Shown: piece after piece, positions 8,521 to 16,349 of the stretch
Numbering within the stretch: the stretch's first letter is position 1
How the letters are laid out: each line of letters opens with the position of its first letter
Assembly (NCBI GenBank): GCA_021083345.1
Contig: JAJGRE010000005.1
Coordinates: 216,101 to 280,100 of the forward strand
DNA: 64,000 bases
Reading direction: 5' to 3'
Source of the DNA: Calditrichales bacterium MX18-03
GTDB lineage: Bacteria; Bacillota; Clostridia; Lutisporales; Lutisporaceae
The notes under the pieces: generated by a model
Database searches by the model: none
What the model saw: only the letters and a program-made list of their open reading frames with translations
Told to the model about the DNA's origin: nothing
Position numbers and translations under genes: made by a program

Positions 8521-10274
8521 TGAGACTGATCGTGGGGCAGGGCAGCTGTGGAAATGCTGCCGGTGCCAACAAGGTATACGCAGCAGCCGATCAATTGATC
8601 AAGCAGCAGGGACTGGATATCCGGCTGGAGTCCACCGGCTGCGTCGGCATGTGCTACCTGGAACCCATCGTGGAGGTTATCAATGAAGCCGGTGAAAGAA
8701 GCACCTTTGTCAGGGTGACGGAAGCATCGGTTGTCGATATTATCAATAATTACACTGGAGATAAGGCGGCTTTGGACGGCTTGAGCATTCCGCAGGAGGA
8801 CAAGAGCATACTGGACAAGCAGACCAGGATTGCACTCCGAAACTGCGGCAATATCAACCCCGAGGATATAGAGCAGTATATAGCGGGCGGCGGATATGCA
8901 GCCATAGAGAAATGCCTGCGCCACATGACACCGCAGCAGGTTATCGATGAGCTGAAAGTATCCAGCCTGAGAGGAAGGGGCGGAGCAGGCTTCCCCACCT
9001 GGTTCAAGTGGGATGCGGCCCGCAAGTCCCAGAGCAATGTGAAATACATGGTCTGTAATGCAGACGAGGGAGACCCGGGTGCATTTATGGACAGAAGTAT
9101 ACTGGAAGGCGACCCCCACAGCGTGCTGGAAGGCATGATGATAGGCGCATACGCCATCGGCGCAAAAGAAGGGGTTATCTATGTCAGAGCGGAATATCCC
9201 CTTGCCATCGTAAGGCTGAATATAGCCATCGAGCAGGCAAGACAGAAGGGCTTTCTCGGTAAGGACATCTTCGGAGGGACAGGCTTTGACTTTGATATCC
9301 GTATCAAGGCAGGGGCGGGCGCTTTCGTGTGCGGAGAAGAAACGGCACTGATCGCTTCCCTGGAGGGAGAACGGGGCATGCCCAGGCTGAAGCCGCCGTT
9401 CCCGGCGCAGAAGGGCTATTGGCAGCAGCCCACCAATATCAACAACGTTGAAACCTTTGCCAATATTCCGTGGATCCTGGATAAAGGCGGCGATCAATAT
9501 GCTGCCATTGGCACGGAGAAGAGCAAGGGAACCAAGGTTTTTGCCTTGACCGGCAAAATTAAAAAAGGCGGTTTGGTTGAAGTCCCCATGGGCATCAGCC
9601 TGAGAGAGATTATTTTTGGCATCGGAAACGGCATCGTCGGAGACAAGCAGTTCAAAGCGGTGCAAATGGGCGGTCCTTCCGGCGGATGTATTCCGGCACA
9701 ACTCCTGGACACGCCGGTGGATTATGAATCCATCACCAAGACAGGTGCCATCATGGGCTCCGGCGGGATGGTCGTTATGGATGAAACCACCTGTATGGTG
9801 GATATGGCCCGGTACTTCCTCGATTTTACGCAGAAGGAGTCCTGCGGCAAGTGCATTCACTGCCGGTTGGGCACCAAGCGGATGCTGGAGATACTGACAA
9901 GGATCTGCGAAGGCAAAGGCAAGGATGGTGACATCGCACTGCTGGAGGATCTGGCCAATAAGATCAAGGAAGGCTCCTTGTGCGGTCTCGGCATGACGGC
10001 GCCGAATCCGGTCCTCAGTACCCTGCGGTACTTCCGTGATGAATATGAACAGCATATCCATCATAAAAAATGTCCTTCGAAGCAGTGCAAGAGCCTGCTG
10101 CGGTATGAGATCCTCAAGGATGCCTGCACCGGCTGTACGCTTTGTGCAAGGAAATGCCCCGTAGGCGCCATTGCCGGCGAACGCAAGGCAGTCCATACCA
10201 TCGATCAGGAAAAATGCATCAAGTGCGGAAAGTGCTTTGACGTATGCAATTTCAGCGCCGTAACGGTAGATTAG
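8517..10274 (+). CDS. stnB: NuoF/HydB-like NADH- and FMN-binding subunit of the transhydrogenase
   Basis: Protein of 585 residues with four parts: an N-terminal thioredoxin-like [2Fe-2S] domain (GSCGNAAG and CVGMC); the NuoF core with the FMN/NADH glycine-rich segment RGRGGAGFPTWFKW (about 152) and CNADEGDPGAF (about 180); a [4Fe-4S] site ESCGKCIHCRLG (about 442); and a C-terminal two-cluster ferredoxin (CTGCTLCARKCP, CIKCGKCFDVC). This is the arrangement of HydB, the bifurcating flavin subunit of HydABC-type enzymes. It would oxidise or reduce NAD(H) and ferredoxin. ATG 8517 overlaps the previous stop (ATGATG), so 8517 or 8520 is the start. Confidence 0.9.
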   Translation: MMRLIVGQGSCGNAAGANKVYAAADQLIKQQGLDIRLESTGCVGMCYLEPIVEVINEAGERSTFVRVTEASVVDIINNYTGDKAALDGLSIPQEDKSILDKQTRIALRNCGNINPEDIEQYIAGGGYAAIEKCLRHMTPQQVIDELKVSSLRGRGGAGFPTWFKWDAARKSQSNVKYMVCNADEGDPGAFMDRSILEGDPHSVLEGMMIGAYAIGAKEGVIYVRAEYPLAIVRLNIAIEQARQKGFLGKDIFGGTGFDFDIRIKAGAGAFVCGEETALIASLEGERGMPRLKPPFPAQKGYWQQPTNINNVETFANIPWILDKGGDQYAAIGTEKSKGTKVFALTGKIKKGGLVEVPMGISLREIIFGIGNGIVGDKQFKAVQMGGPSGGCIPAQLLDTPVDYESITKTGAIMGSGGMVVMDETTCMVDMARYFLDFTQKESCGKCIHCRLGTKRMLEILTRICEGKGKDGDIALLEDLANKIKEGSLCGLGMTAPNPVLSTLRYFRDEYEQHIHHKKCPSKQCKSLLRYEILKDACTGCTLCARKCPVGAIAGERKAVHTIDQEKCIKCGKCFDVCNFSAVTVD

Positions 10275-10294
10275 GGGGATAGGAGGAAATGCTT

Positions 10295-13200
10295 GTGGCA
10301 CAATTAAGATTGAATATAAATGGCAAGGAAGTGACCGGAGTAAAGGGGCAAACCATACTCCAGGTAGCACAGGAAAACGGGATCCACATCCCGACGCTCT
10401 GCTATGATGAAAGAGTTCAGATTTATGGCTCCTGCGGATTATGCGTTGTGGAGGTGGAAGGTATCCCGAAGCTGCTCAGGTCCTGCGCAACGGAAATAAG
10501 CGACGGGATGATCATCAAAACAGATACCGGCAAGCTGCGGGAATCCAGAAAGGTTGCTTTGGAGCTGCTGCTTTCCGACCATGTAGGCGACTGCCGCCCG
10601 CCGTGTGTACTGGCTTGTCCGGGCAACACCGACTGTCAGGGCTATGTAGGCCTTATTGCCAATGAGGAATACGATCAGGCACTTCAGCTGATCAAGGAAC
10701 AGCTGCCCTTACCGGCCAGCATCGGCAGAGTATGCCCCCATCCCTGTGAGGAGGCCTGCAGAAGGCAGCTGGTGGAGGAACCTGTTTCCATCGCCTTCCT
10801 GAAAAGCTTTGTAGCAGATATCGATTTGAAGCAGCCGGAGGCGTTCATTCCAGAACTGAAGCAGCCAACGGGTAAAAAAGTAGCCATTGTGGGCGGCGGA
10901 CCGGGCGGATTGACCTGCGCATACTACCTGGCTGTAGAAGGCCATAGTGCTGTGATCTATGATGCAATGCCCCAGATGGGCGGCATGTTGCGTTATGGAA
11001 TACCCCAGTACCGACTGCCTAAGGAAGTCTTGGACAAGGAAATCGGCATTATTGAAAAAATGGGCGTCAAGCTGATCAATAACGTGAGAATAGGTAAAGA
11101 TATAACCTTGGAGCACCTGAGAGAGCAATATGACGCGGTCTATGTGGCCATCGGTGCATGGAGCAGCGCCAAAATGGGCTGCAAGGGCGAGGATATGAAG
11201 GGTGTTATCGGCGGCATCGATTTTCTCAGGATGGTTGCACTGAATGAGCGGATCGAGCTGGGAAGCAGGGTCGCTATCGTGGGCGGCGGAAACACGGCAA
11301 TGGATGCCTGCAGGACGGCAGTCCGGCTGGGTGCAAAGGAAGTGTACCTGCTGTACCGCAGAACGGAAGAGGAGATGCCTGCTGAGGAGATCGAAATCAA
11401 GGAAGCCAAGGAAGAAGGCGTCATATTCAAGTTCCTGGTAAGCCCTATGGAAATCATTGAAGCGAACGGAAGCGCATCAGCTGTCCGGCTTCAGAAGATG
11501 CAGATGGGTGCACCGGATAAAAGCGGCAGAAGGTCTCCCGTACCGATAGAGGGAGCGGAGGAAATACTGGAAATTGACACCGTCATTTCCGCCATCGGCC
11601 AGGCAACGGATGCAAGTGGACTGGAAGAACTGGCATTGACGAAAAAGGGAACCATCAGTGCAGATGAAAATACCTTCAGCACCAGCATTCCCGGCGTATT
11701 CGCAGGTGGAGACGGCATCAACAAGGGTGCAAGCATCGCTATCCAGGCAATTGGCGACAGCAAAAAGGCTGCCGATACGATTTGCAGCTACCTGGAGGGA
11801 CAGATGATTCCGTACAAAGCGCCGTTCTATGTGGAGCGCAAGGATCTGACTGAGGAAAGCTTTGCAGACAAGCCCAAGCAGGCCAGGGCGCATATGCCTC
11901 ATATGAAACCCGAACAACGTTGCGGCAGCTTCGAAGAGGTCAACTTCGGCTTCAGCAGAGAGGAAGCTGTAAAGGAAGCGAAGCGCTGTCTTGAATGCGG
12001 CTGCCACGATGTATTTGAATGCAGGCTCCTTGAGCTGGCTAACCAATATGCAGTTGAGCCGCAGCGTCTTGAGGGCGAAGTACATCACAGGGATTTCGAG
12101 GACAACCATCCGTATCTGCTGAGGAATCCGGACAAGTGCATCCTATGCGGTCTCTGTGTTAGGGTCTGCGACGAAGTGATGGGCATATCGGCTTTAGGCT
12201 TGACGGAAAGAGGCTTTGACAGCATCGTAAAACCGGCTTTGAACAAACCGCTGAAGGAAACCGGCTGCATCTCCTGCGGTCAGTGCATCAGCGTTTGCCC
12301 CACCGGCGCACTGCAGGAAAGGCTGAACATCGAAAAATCCGTGCCGCTGAAGCTGGACAGCACCCAAACGGTCTGTTCCATGTGCAGCGTGGGCTGTAAG
12401 GTTGACTTGAATACAAAGGGCGACATGCTGGTACGTGCCGTACCGGTAAAAGGCAGCAAGACAGACAACGGTTTGCTTTGCGTCAAGGGCCGGTTCGGTT
12501 TCGATATAACGACAAAAGGCACAAGACTCAGGAAGCCGTTGATCAGGAAGAACGGCACGCTGACCGAAGTATCTATGGAAGAAGCGCTGCTGTACACCGT
12601 TAAGAAGGTACAAGGATTATCTTCGCGTTATGGCAGCGGCAGCATCGCCGTTACCGTATCCGACAGCTACACCAATGAGGCGCTTTTCCTGGCCAACAAG
12701 CTGGCAGCCGACGCAATCGGGACAGATAAGCTTTATTCCGTCAATGGTGTGCCGTCGGGCCTGAAAGCGGTGCTGGGCTTTGACGCCTCTGCCAACACGC
12801 TGGAAGAGCTTCAATCCACAGAAACCATCCTGCTGGTCGGGTCAGACATCATGCAGGAGCATACCATTGTAGGCTTGAAGCTGAAGGAAGCGATCAGGAA
12901 GGGCATCAGGCTAATCACCGTTAATCCGAAAGAAACGGATATGGATGAGTATGCATACCGGCGCTTTATGACAGAAGATTTCGGTTTGCTGAAAGAGATT
13001 GCAAAAGCGCTGTTGGATATGGGATGTGCGCCTAAGGGTAAAGTGGTCGGGTTTGAGGAATTGAAGGCATCCCTGGCAGGCATCGAAGCAGGAAGAGAAG
13101 CAAAGGAAATTGCCGAGCTTTACGGCAAGTCCAAAAAAGCCATGATCGTTTTTGCGCAGAACAACTTGACCGCAGAGGCTGCAAGCATGCTGGCCAACAT

Positions 13201-13867
13201 CGCGGTAATTTCGGGACATATCGGCAAGCCCAGAAGCGGTATCATTCAGCTGAAGGCCAATTGCAACAGCCAGGGACTTGTGGATATGGGCATCCGTACC
13301 GAAAGCGGCGAGCTGTTGGATGCAGTCAATGCGGGAGCAGTCAAAGGAATGCTGGTGTTCGGCGAGGATATGGAAGACATGGCGCTTGGAAAGCTGGAGT
13401 TCCTGATGGTTCAGGATACGCACCTGACAAAGACAGCTGAGCAGGCAGACGTAGTCATCCCCGGAATCGGCTTTGCCGAGTCCCAGGGAACCTTTACAAG
13501 CACCGAGAGAAGGATCCAGCAGCTGCGAAGAGCCATTGCACCGATATCGGGCGTGGAGAACTGGGATATCCTGATGAAGCTTTGTGCGGCATTCGGCGTG
13601 AATATGAAGTATAGCAAGCCGGAGGAAATATTCAGCCAGATAGCCCGCGAAGTACCATTCTATCGGAATGCAGCAGCACAGATGGGCGACAGCCTGTTCT
13701 GGCCGGTGGGCGGCAGTCCTGTATTGTATGAAAGCGGCTACGGAACAAAGGATGGAGCGGCAGCGCTGCAGACGGTGAGCGAAGCAAAGCTTTTCACGCA
13801 AAAGGCCAATACCGGTCATCTCGTCAATGATCTGATCGAACGGCTTAAAAAAGAAGAAATCATATAA
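10295..13867 (+). CDS. stnC: StnC-like fusion: NuoG-type Fe-S domain, GltD/NfnB-type NADPH domain and Mo-oxidoreductase-like domain
   Basis: Protein of 1190 residues. In order: a [2Fe-2S] ferredoxin domain (CYDERVQIYGSCGLC, residues 1-75); a Cys-rich GltD linker (GDCRPPC, CPHPCEEAC); a GltD/NfnB flavin and NADPH domain (VAIVGGGPGGLTCAYYLA near 195, VAIVGGGNTAMDA near 330, GVFAGGD); two [4Fe-4S] ferredoxin motifs (CILCGLCVRVC, CISCGQCISVC); then CSMCSVGC with LLCVKGRFG and a NuoG-like molybdopterin fold. No Cys or Sec is seen where formate dehydrogenases place it, no H-cluster motif exists, and the C-terminal cofactor-binding domain is short. NuoG plus GltD in one chain is the StnC architecture. 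An upstream ATG (10289) is only 2 bases from AGGAGG; GTG 10295 has proper spacing and is preferred. Confidence 0.82.
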   Translation: MAQLRLNINGKEVTGVKGQTILQVAQENGIHIPTLCYDERVQIYGSCGLCVVEVEGIPKLLRSCATEISDGMIIKTDTGKLRESRKVALELLLSDHVGDCRPPCVLACPGNTDCQGYVGLIANEEYDQALQLIKEQLPLPASIGRVCPHPCEEACRRQLVEEPVSIAFLKSFVADIDLKQPEAFIPELKQPTGKKVAIVGGGPGGLTCAYYLAVEGHSAVIYDAMPQMGGMLRYGIPQYRLPKEVLDKEIGIIEKMGVKLINNVRIGKDITLEHLREQYDAVYVAIGAWSSAKMGCKGEDMKGVIGGIDFLRMVALNERIELGSRVAIVGGGNTAMDACRTAVRLGAKEVYLLYRRTEEEMPAEEIEIKEAKEEGVIFKFLVSPMEIIEANGSASAVRLQKMQMGAPDKSGRRSPVPIEGAEEILEIDTVISAIGQATDASGLEELALTKKGTISADENTFSTSIPGVFAGGDGINKGASIAIQAIGDSKKAADTICSYLEGQMIPYKAPFYVERKDLTEESFADKPKQARAHMPHMKPEQRCGSFEEVNFGFSREEAVKEAKRCLECGCHDVFECRLLELANQYAVEPQRLEGEVHHRDFEDNHPYLLRNPDKCILCGLCVRVCDEVMGISALGLTERGFDSIVKPALNKPLKETGCISCGQCISVCPTGALQERLNIEKSVPLKLDSTQTVCSMCSVGCKVDLNTKGDMLVRAVPVKGSKTDNGLLCVKGRFGFDITTKGTRLRKPLIRKNGTLTEVSMEEALLYTVKKVQGLSSRYGSGSIAVTVSDSYTNEALFLANKLAADAIGTDKLYSVNGVPSGLKAVLGFDASANTLEELQSTETILLVGSDIMQEHTIVGLKLKEAIRKGIRLITVNPKETDMDEYAYRRFMTEDFGLLKEIAKALLDMGCAPKGKVVGFEELKASLAGIEAGREAKEIAELYGKSKKAMIVFAQNNLTAEAASMLANIAVISGHIGKPRSGIIQLKANCNSQGLVDMGIRTESGELLDAVNAGAVKGMLVFGEDMEDMALGKLEFLMVQDTHLTKTAEQADVVIPGIGFAESQGTFTSTERRIQQLRRAIAPISGVENWDILMKLCAAFGVNMKYSKPEEIFSQIAREVPFYRNAAAQMGDSLFWPVGGSPVLYESGYGTKDGAAALQTVSEAKLFTQKANTGHLVNDLIERLKKEEII

Positions 13868-13876
13868 GAGGACTCC

Positions 13877-13912
13877 AAATGGCATCTGCTCCGGCAGGTG
13901 CCATTTTTTTTC
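13877..13912 (+). terminator. Rho-independent terminator of the stn operon
   Basis: AATGGCATCTGC pairs with GCAGGTGCCATT (one G-U pair) around a TCCG loop, followed by eight T. Confidence 0.92.
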
Positions 13913-13930
13913 ACCCAAAAGGGAAAGCTA

Positions 13931-13959
13931 TTGTTAAGGTGTACGGGTGTTGATATACT
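13931..13959 (+). promoter_or_regulatory. Sigma-A promoter for the AraC-family gene
   Basis: TTGTTA (13931-13936), 17 bp, TATACT (13954-13959). The start codon of the AraC-family gene is 24 bp further on. Confidence 0.65.
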
Positions 13960-13982
13960 GAAAGCAAAGGAGCGTTGATATC

Positions 13983-14861
13983 ATGGAAAATGAATATGCG
14001 ATGCGGATCAACCAGGCCATTAACTATATTCATGACAACCTTGAACGGAATCTGACTGTTGAGGAGATCGCCAATCACTGCTGTTTTTCCAAGTATTACT
14101 TCAACCGGATCTTCAAATCAATAGTCGATGAAAGCATTTATTCCTTTATCAAGAGGTTGAAGCTGGAGGCCGCGGCCTTCAAGCTGAGGGCAAACAGTCG
14201 GATGGCCATAACGGATATCGCACTTTCGGTGGGCTACAGCCCGTCTAATTTCGCCACCGCCTTTAGGGACTATTTCGGCATCAGCGCATCCGATTTCAGA
14301 AAAAACCACAAGGTCCCGGTCAAGGATTCCTACCGGGATATTGCCGAGCATATCGCCAATATGAAGAAAAGGGACGGTTATTTTGAACAAGTGGATTCCA
14401 GGATAACCATAAGGCATTTTCCGGAGATGTATCTGGAATATGAACGGTTCATAGGCAAGTACGGCGACCTGAAGGAAGCCTGGGAGAAGTTCTGCAATGA
14501 GGTAAGTCTTAGACATACCTTAGGCGAAGCCAATAAGTTCATGGGGATTTCCTATGATGATCCCCTGATTACAGATGAAAACCACTGCATCTACGATATG
14601 TGCGTGAGAGTGGATCATATTAGGCACGTAAATGCCCATACACTGGAGGCAGGCCTATATGCCTGCTATGATTTCTATGACAAGCTGGAGCATATGGGCA
14701 AAGCCTTCAATGAAATTTTTGCGCTGTGGATGCCCTTCACACGGTATTGCATCGATTGCATGCCCCGCAGGCTCCCCATTGAGTTGTACCAGTCCCCTCT
14801 GGATGAGGAAGGGAAAATGCACGTCGAGATCTGTGTGCCGATTACGGAAAGCAGGTTTTGA
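13983..14861 (+). CDS. AraC-family regulator with GyrI-like effector domain
   Basis: Transcription factor of 292 residues. The two AraC helix-turn-helix motifs are at the N-terminus (LTVEEIANHCCFSKYYFNRI and ITDIALSVGYSPSNFATAFR, residues 25-105), and the remaining 180 residues form a ligand-binding domain of the GyrI/BmrR type. This N-terminal-HTH layout is shared by SoxS/Rob-like drug-responsive regulators. It precedes a MATE efflux gene on the same strand by about 130 bp, across a terminator. Control of that pump is a reasonable but untested inference. Confidence 0.88.
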   Translation: MENEYAMRINQAINYIHDNLERNLTVEEIANHCCFSKYYFNRIFKSIVDESIYSFIKRLKLEAAAFKLRANSRMAITDIALSVGYSPSNFATAFRDYFGISASDFRKNHKVPVKDSYRDIAEHIANMKKRDGYFEQVDSRITIRHFPEMYLEYERFIGKYGDLKEAWEKFCNEVSLRHTLGEANKFMGISYDDPLITDENHCIYDMCVRVDHIRHVNAHTLEAGLYACYDFYDKLEHMGKAFNEIFALWMPFTRYCIDCMPRRLPIELYQSPLDEEGKMHVEICVPITESRF

Positions 14862-14875
14862 AGCTTGGCCTTGAA

Positions 14876-14913
14876 AACAGGGACTTGATATGAACGGGTC
14901 CCTGTTTTTTTGT
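14876..14913 (+). terminator. Rho-independent terminator
   Basis: AACAGGGAC and GTCCCTGTT form the stem, followed by seven T. It ends the AraC-family transcript before the MATE gene. Confidence 0.88.
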
Positions 14914-14995
14914 CTTTTTCAGCACGGATTCAGAAGTTTTTTCTCTTTGGGGCAGGTAAAATGGTTACGAAGAAAAGAAAGAGAGGGTGTCCCAT

Positions 14996-16345
14996 ATGAG
15001 TGAAAAGATACAGAATGAAAGCTTGCTCAAGAAATTTTTAAGCTACGCCGTTCCCTGCATTATCGGTATGTTTCTGACTTCCTTTATTACGGTGGTGGAC
15101 GGCATGTTCATCGGCTGGAAGGTGGGTGAAAGAGGATTGGCCGCCGTTAATCTGACGCTCCCGATTCTATACCTGCTGCTGGGATTAACGATTATGGTGG
15201 GGGTAGGCGGTGTGACACTAGCCATGCAAAGCTTGGGGGAAAGGAATCCGGCAAGGGCCAATCAACGCTTTACTTTTACCGTCAAGCTCAATGCGATTGT
15301 CAATATACTGGTCATAGCAGCGGTTGCATTGCAGTTGGACCGCGTCCTGCATCTGCTGAACGCTGAAGGAGAAATGTTCACTTATGTAAAAGACTACTTG
15401 GGGACCATGGTGTTCTTTTATGGATTCATGATGATGAACATTACATTGGGTATGTTTATCCGCAGCGGAGGAAGGCCGCAGCTGTCATTACTGATCGGAA
15501 TCGCAGCCAACGGCATGAACATTCTGCTGGATTACCTATTCGTGATTCGTCTTGACTACGGCTTGAAAGGGGCTGCCTTGGCAACCGGCTTATCTGTCAT
15601 TCTTGCTTTCGGCCTGAGTGTTTTCTACTTCCTGTCCGGGAAGTCTGTTTTCAAGTTTGCGGGAGGGTCCTATGATCCGGAAGACCTTAAGAATATTTTG
15701 CTCAACGGCTCCTCCGAATTTATCGGCCAGATTGCCGTATGTATCACCACTTACCTCTTTAACCTTGTTATCATCCGCAGGATCGGTATCAATGGGGTTG
15801 CCGCATTTACGATAGTAGGCTACCTCTCCTTGATCCAGTATATGGTGCTGACAGGCATCGCCCAGGGTATGCATCCGCTGGTCAGCTATAGTTATGGCGC
15901 CAAAGACAGGGAATCCATTTCAAGGCTGCTGACAGTCGGGGTCAAAGCGTCTCTTCTGGTTGGGGCTGTAACCTTCTGCCTGTCCTTTGCGGCGACGGAG
16001 GGAATCATCGGTATATTCGCCCACGGCAACAGAGTGCTTATCGATACGGCGAAATACGGTTTGCGGATTTTTGCTTTGACCTTCCTGATCAATGGATATA
16101 ATGTGGTGGCTTCGACGTATTTTACTTCTTTAGGGGATGCCAAAACCTCAGCTCTGATCTCGGTGCTTCGAAGCCTGGTATTGATCAGTCTGTTTATCCT
16201 TGTGCTGCCGCATTTTATCGGGGAGACCGGAATATGGCTGGCGACGCCTCTGGCAGAAGCGGCAACCTTTGCCGTATCGTATGTTTGCTTGAGCAAATCC
16301 AAAGCAGAGCTGCTGTCAGCGGGAAACTGCACCGGTATGGTATAA
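14996..16345 (+). CDS. MATE family multidrug/Na+ antiporter
   Basis: Integral membrane protein of 449 residues with about 12 membrane segments in two six-helix halves, ending in a short hydrophilic tail. Early residues FITVVDGMFIGWKVGERGLAA match the first conserved region of MATE transporters (NorM/DinF/MepA group). Such pumps export cationic drugs using Na+ or H+. ATG 14996 is preferred over GTG 14987, which would overlap the Shine-Dalgarno GAGAGG. The stop lies only 4 bp from the stop of the convergent kinase gene, with no obvious terminator between. Confidence 0.9.
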   Translation: MSEKIQNESLLKKFLSYAVPCIIGMFLTSFITVVDGMFIGWKVGERGLAAVNLTLPILYLLLGLTIMVGVGGVTLAMQSLGERNPARANQRFTFTVKLNAIVNILVIAAVALQLDRVLHLLNAEGEMFTYVKDYLGTMVFFYGFMMMNITLGMFIRSGGRPQLSLLIGIAANGMNILLDYLFVIRLDYGLKGAALATGLSVILAFGLSVFYFLSGKSVFKFAGGSYDPEDLKNILLNGSSEFIGQIAVCITTYLFNLVIIRRIGINGVAAFTIVGYLSLIQYMVLTGIAQGMHPLVSYSYGAKDRESISRLLTVGVKASLLVGAVTFCLSFAATEGIIGIFAHGNRVLIDTAKYGLRIFALTFLINGYNVVASTYFTSLGDAKTSALISVLRSLVLISLFILVLPHFIGETGIWLATPLAEAATFAVSYVCLSKSKAELLSAGNCTGMV

Positions 16346-16349
16346 GAGG

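Noticed and set aside
8277..10370. 697-codon minus-strand open frame opposite the transhydrogenase genes
   Set aside because: It is a shadow of the real plus-strand genes: the opposite strand has complete Fe-S and flavin motifs, and the minus frame has no recognisable domain or ribosome site.
8008..13867. Electron-bifurcating [FeFe]-hydrogenase or NAD-dependent formate dehydrogenase
   Set aside because: No H-cluster motifs anywhere in the three genes, and no Cys/Sec at the formate dehydrogenase active site; the GltD-like domain points to NADPH instead.
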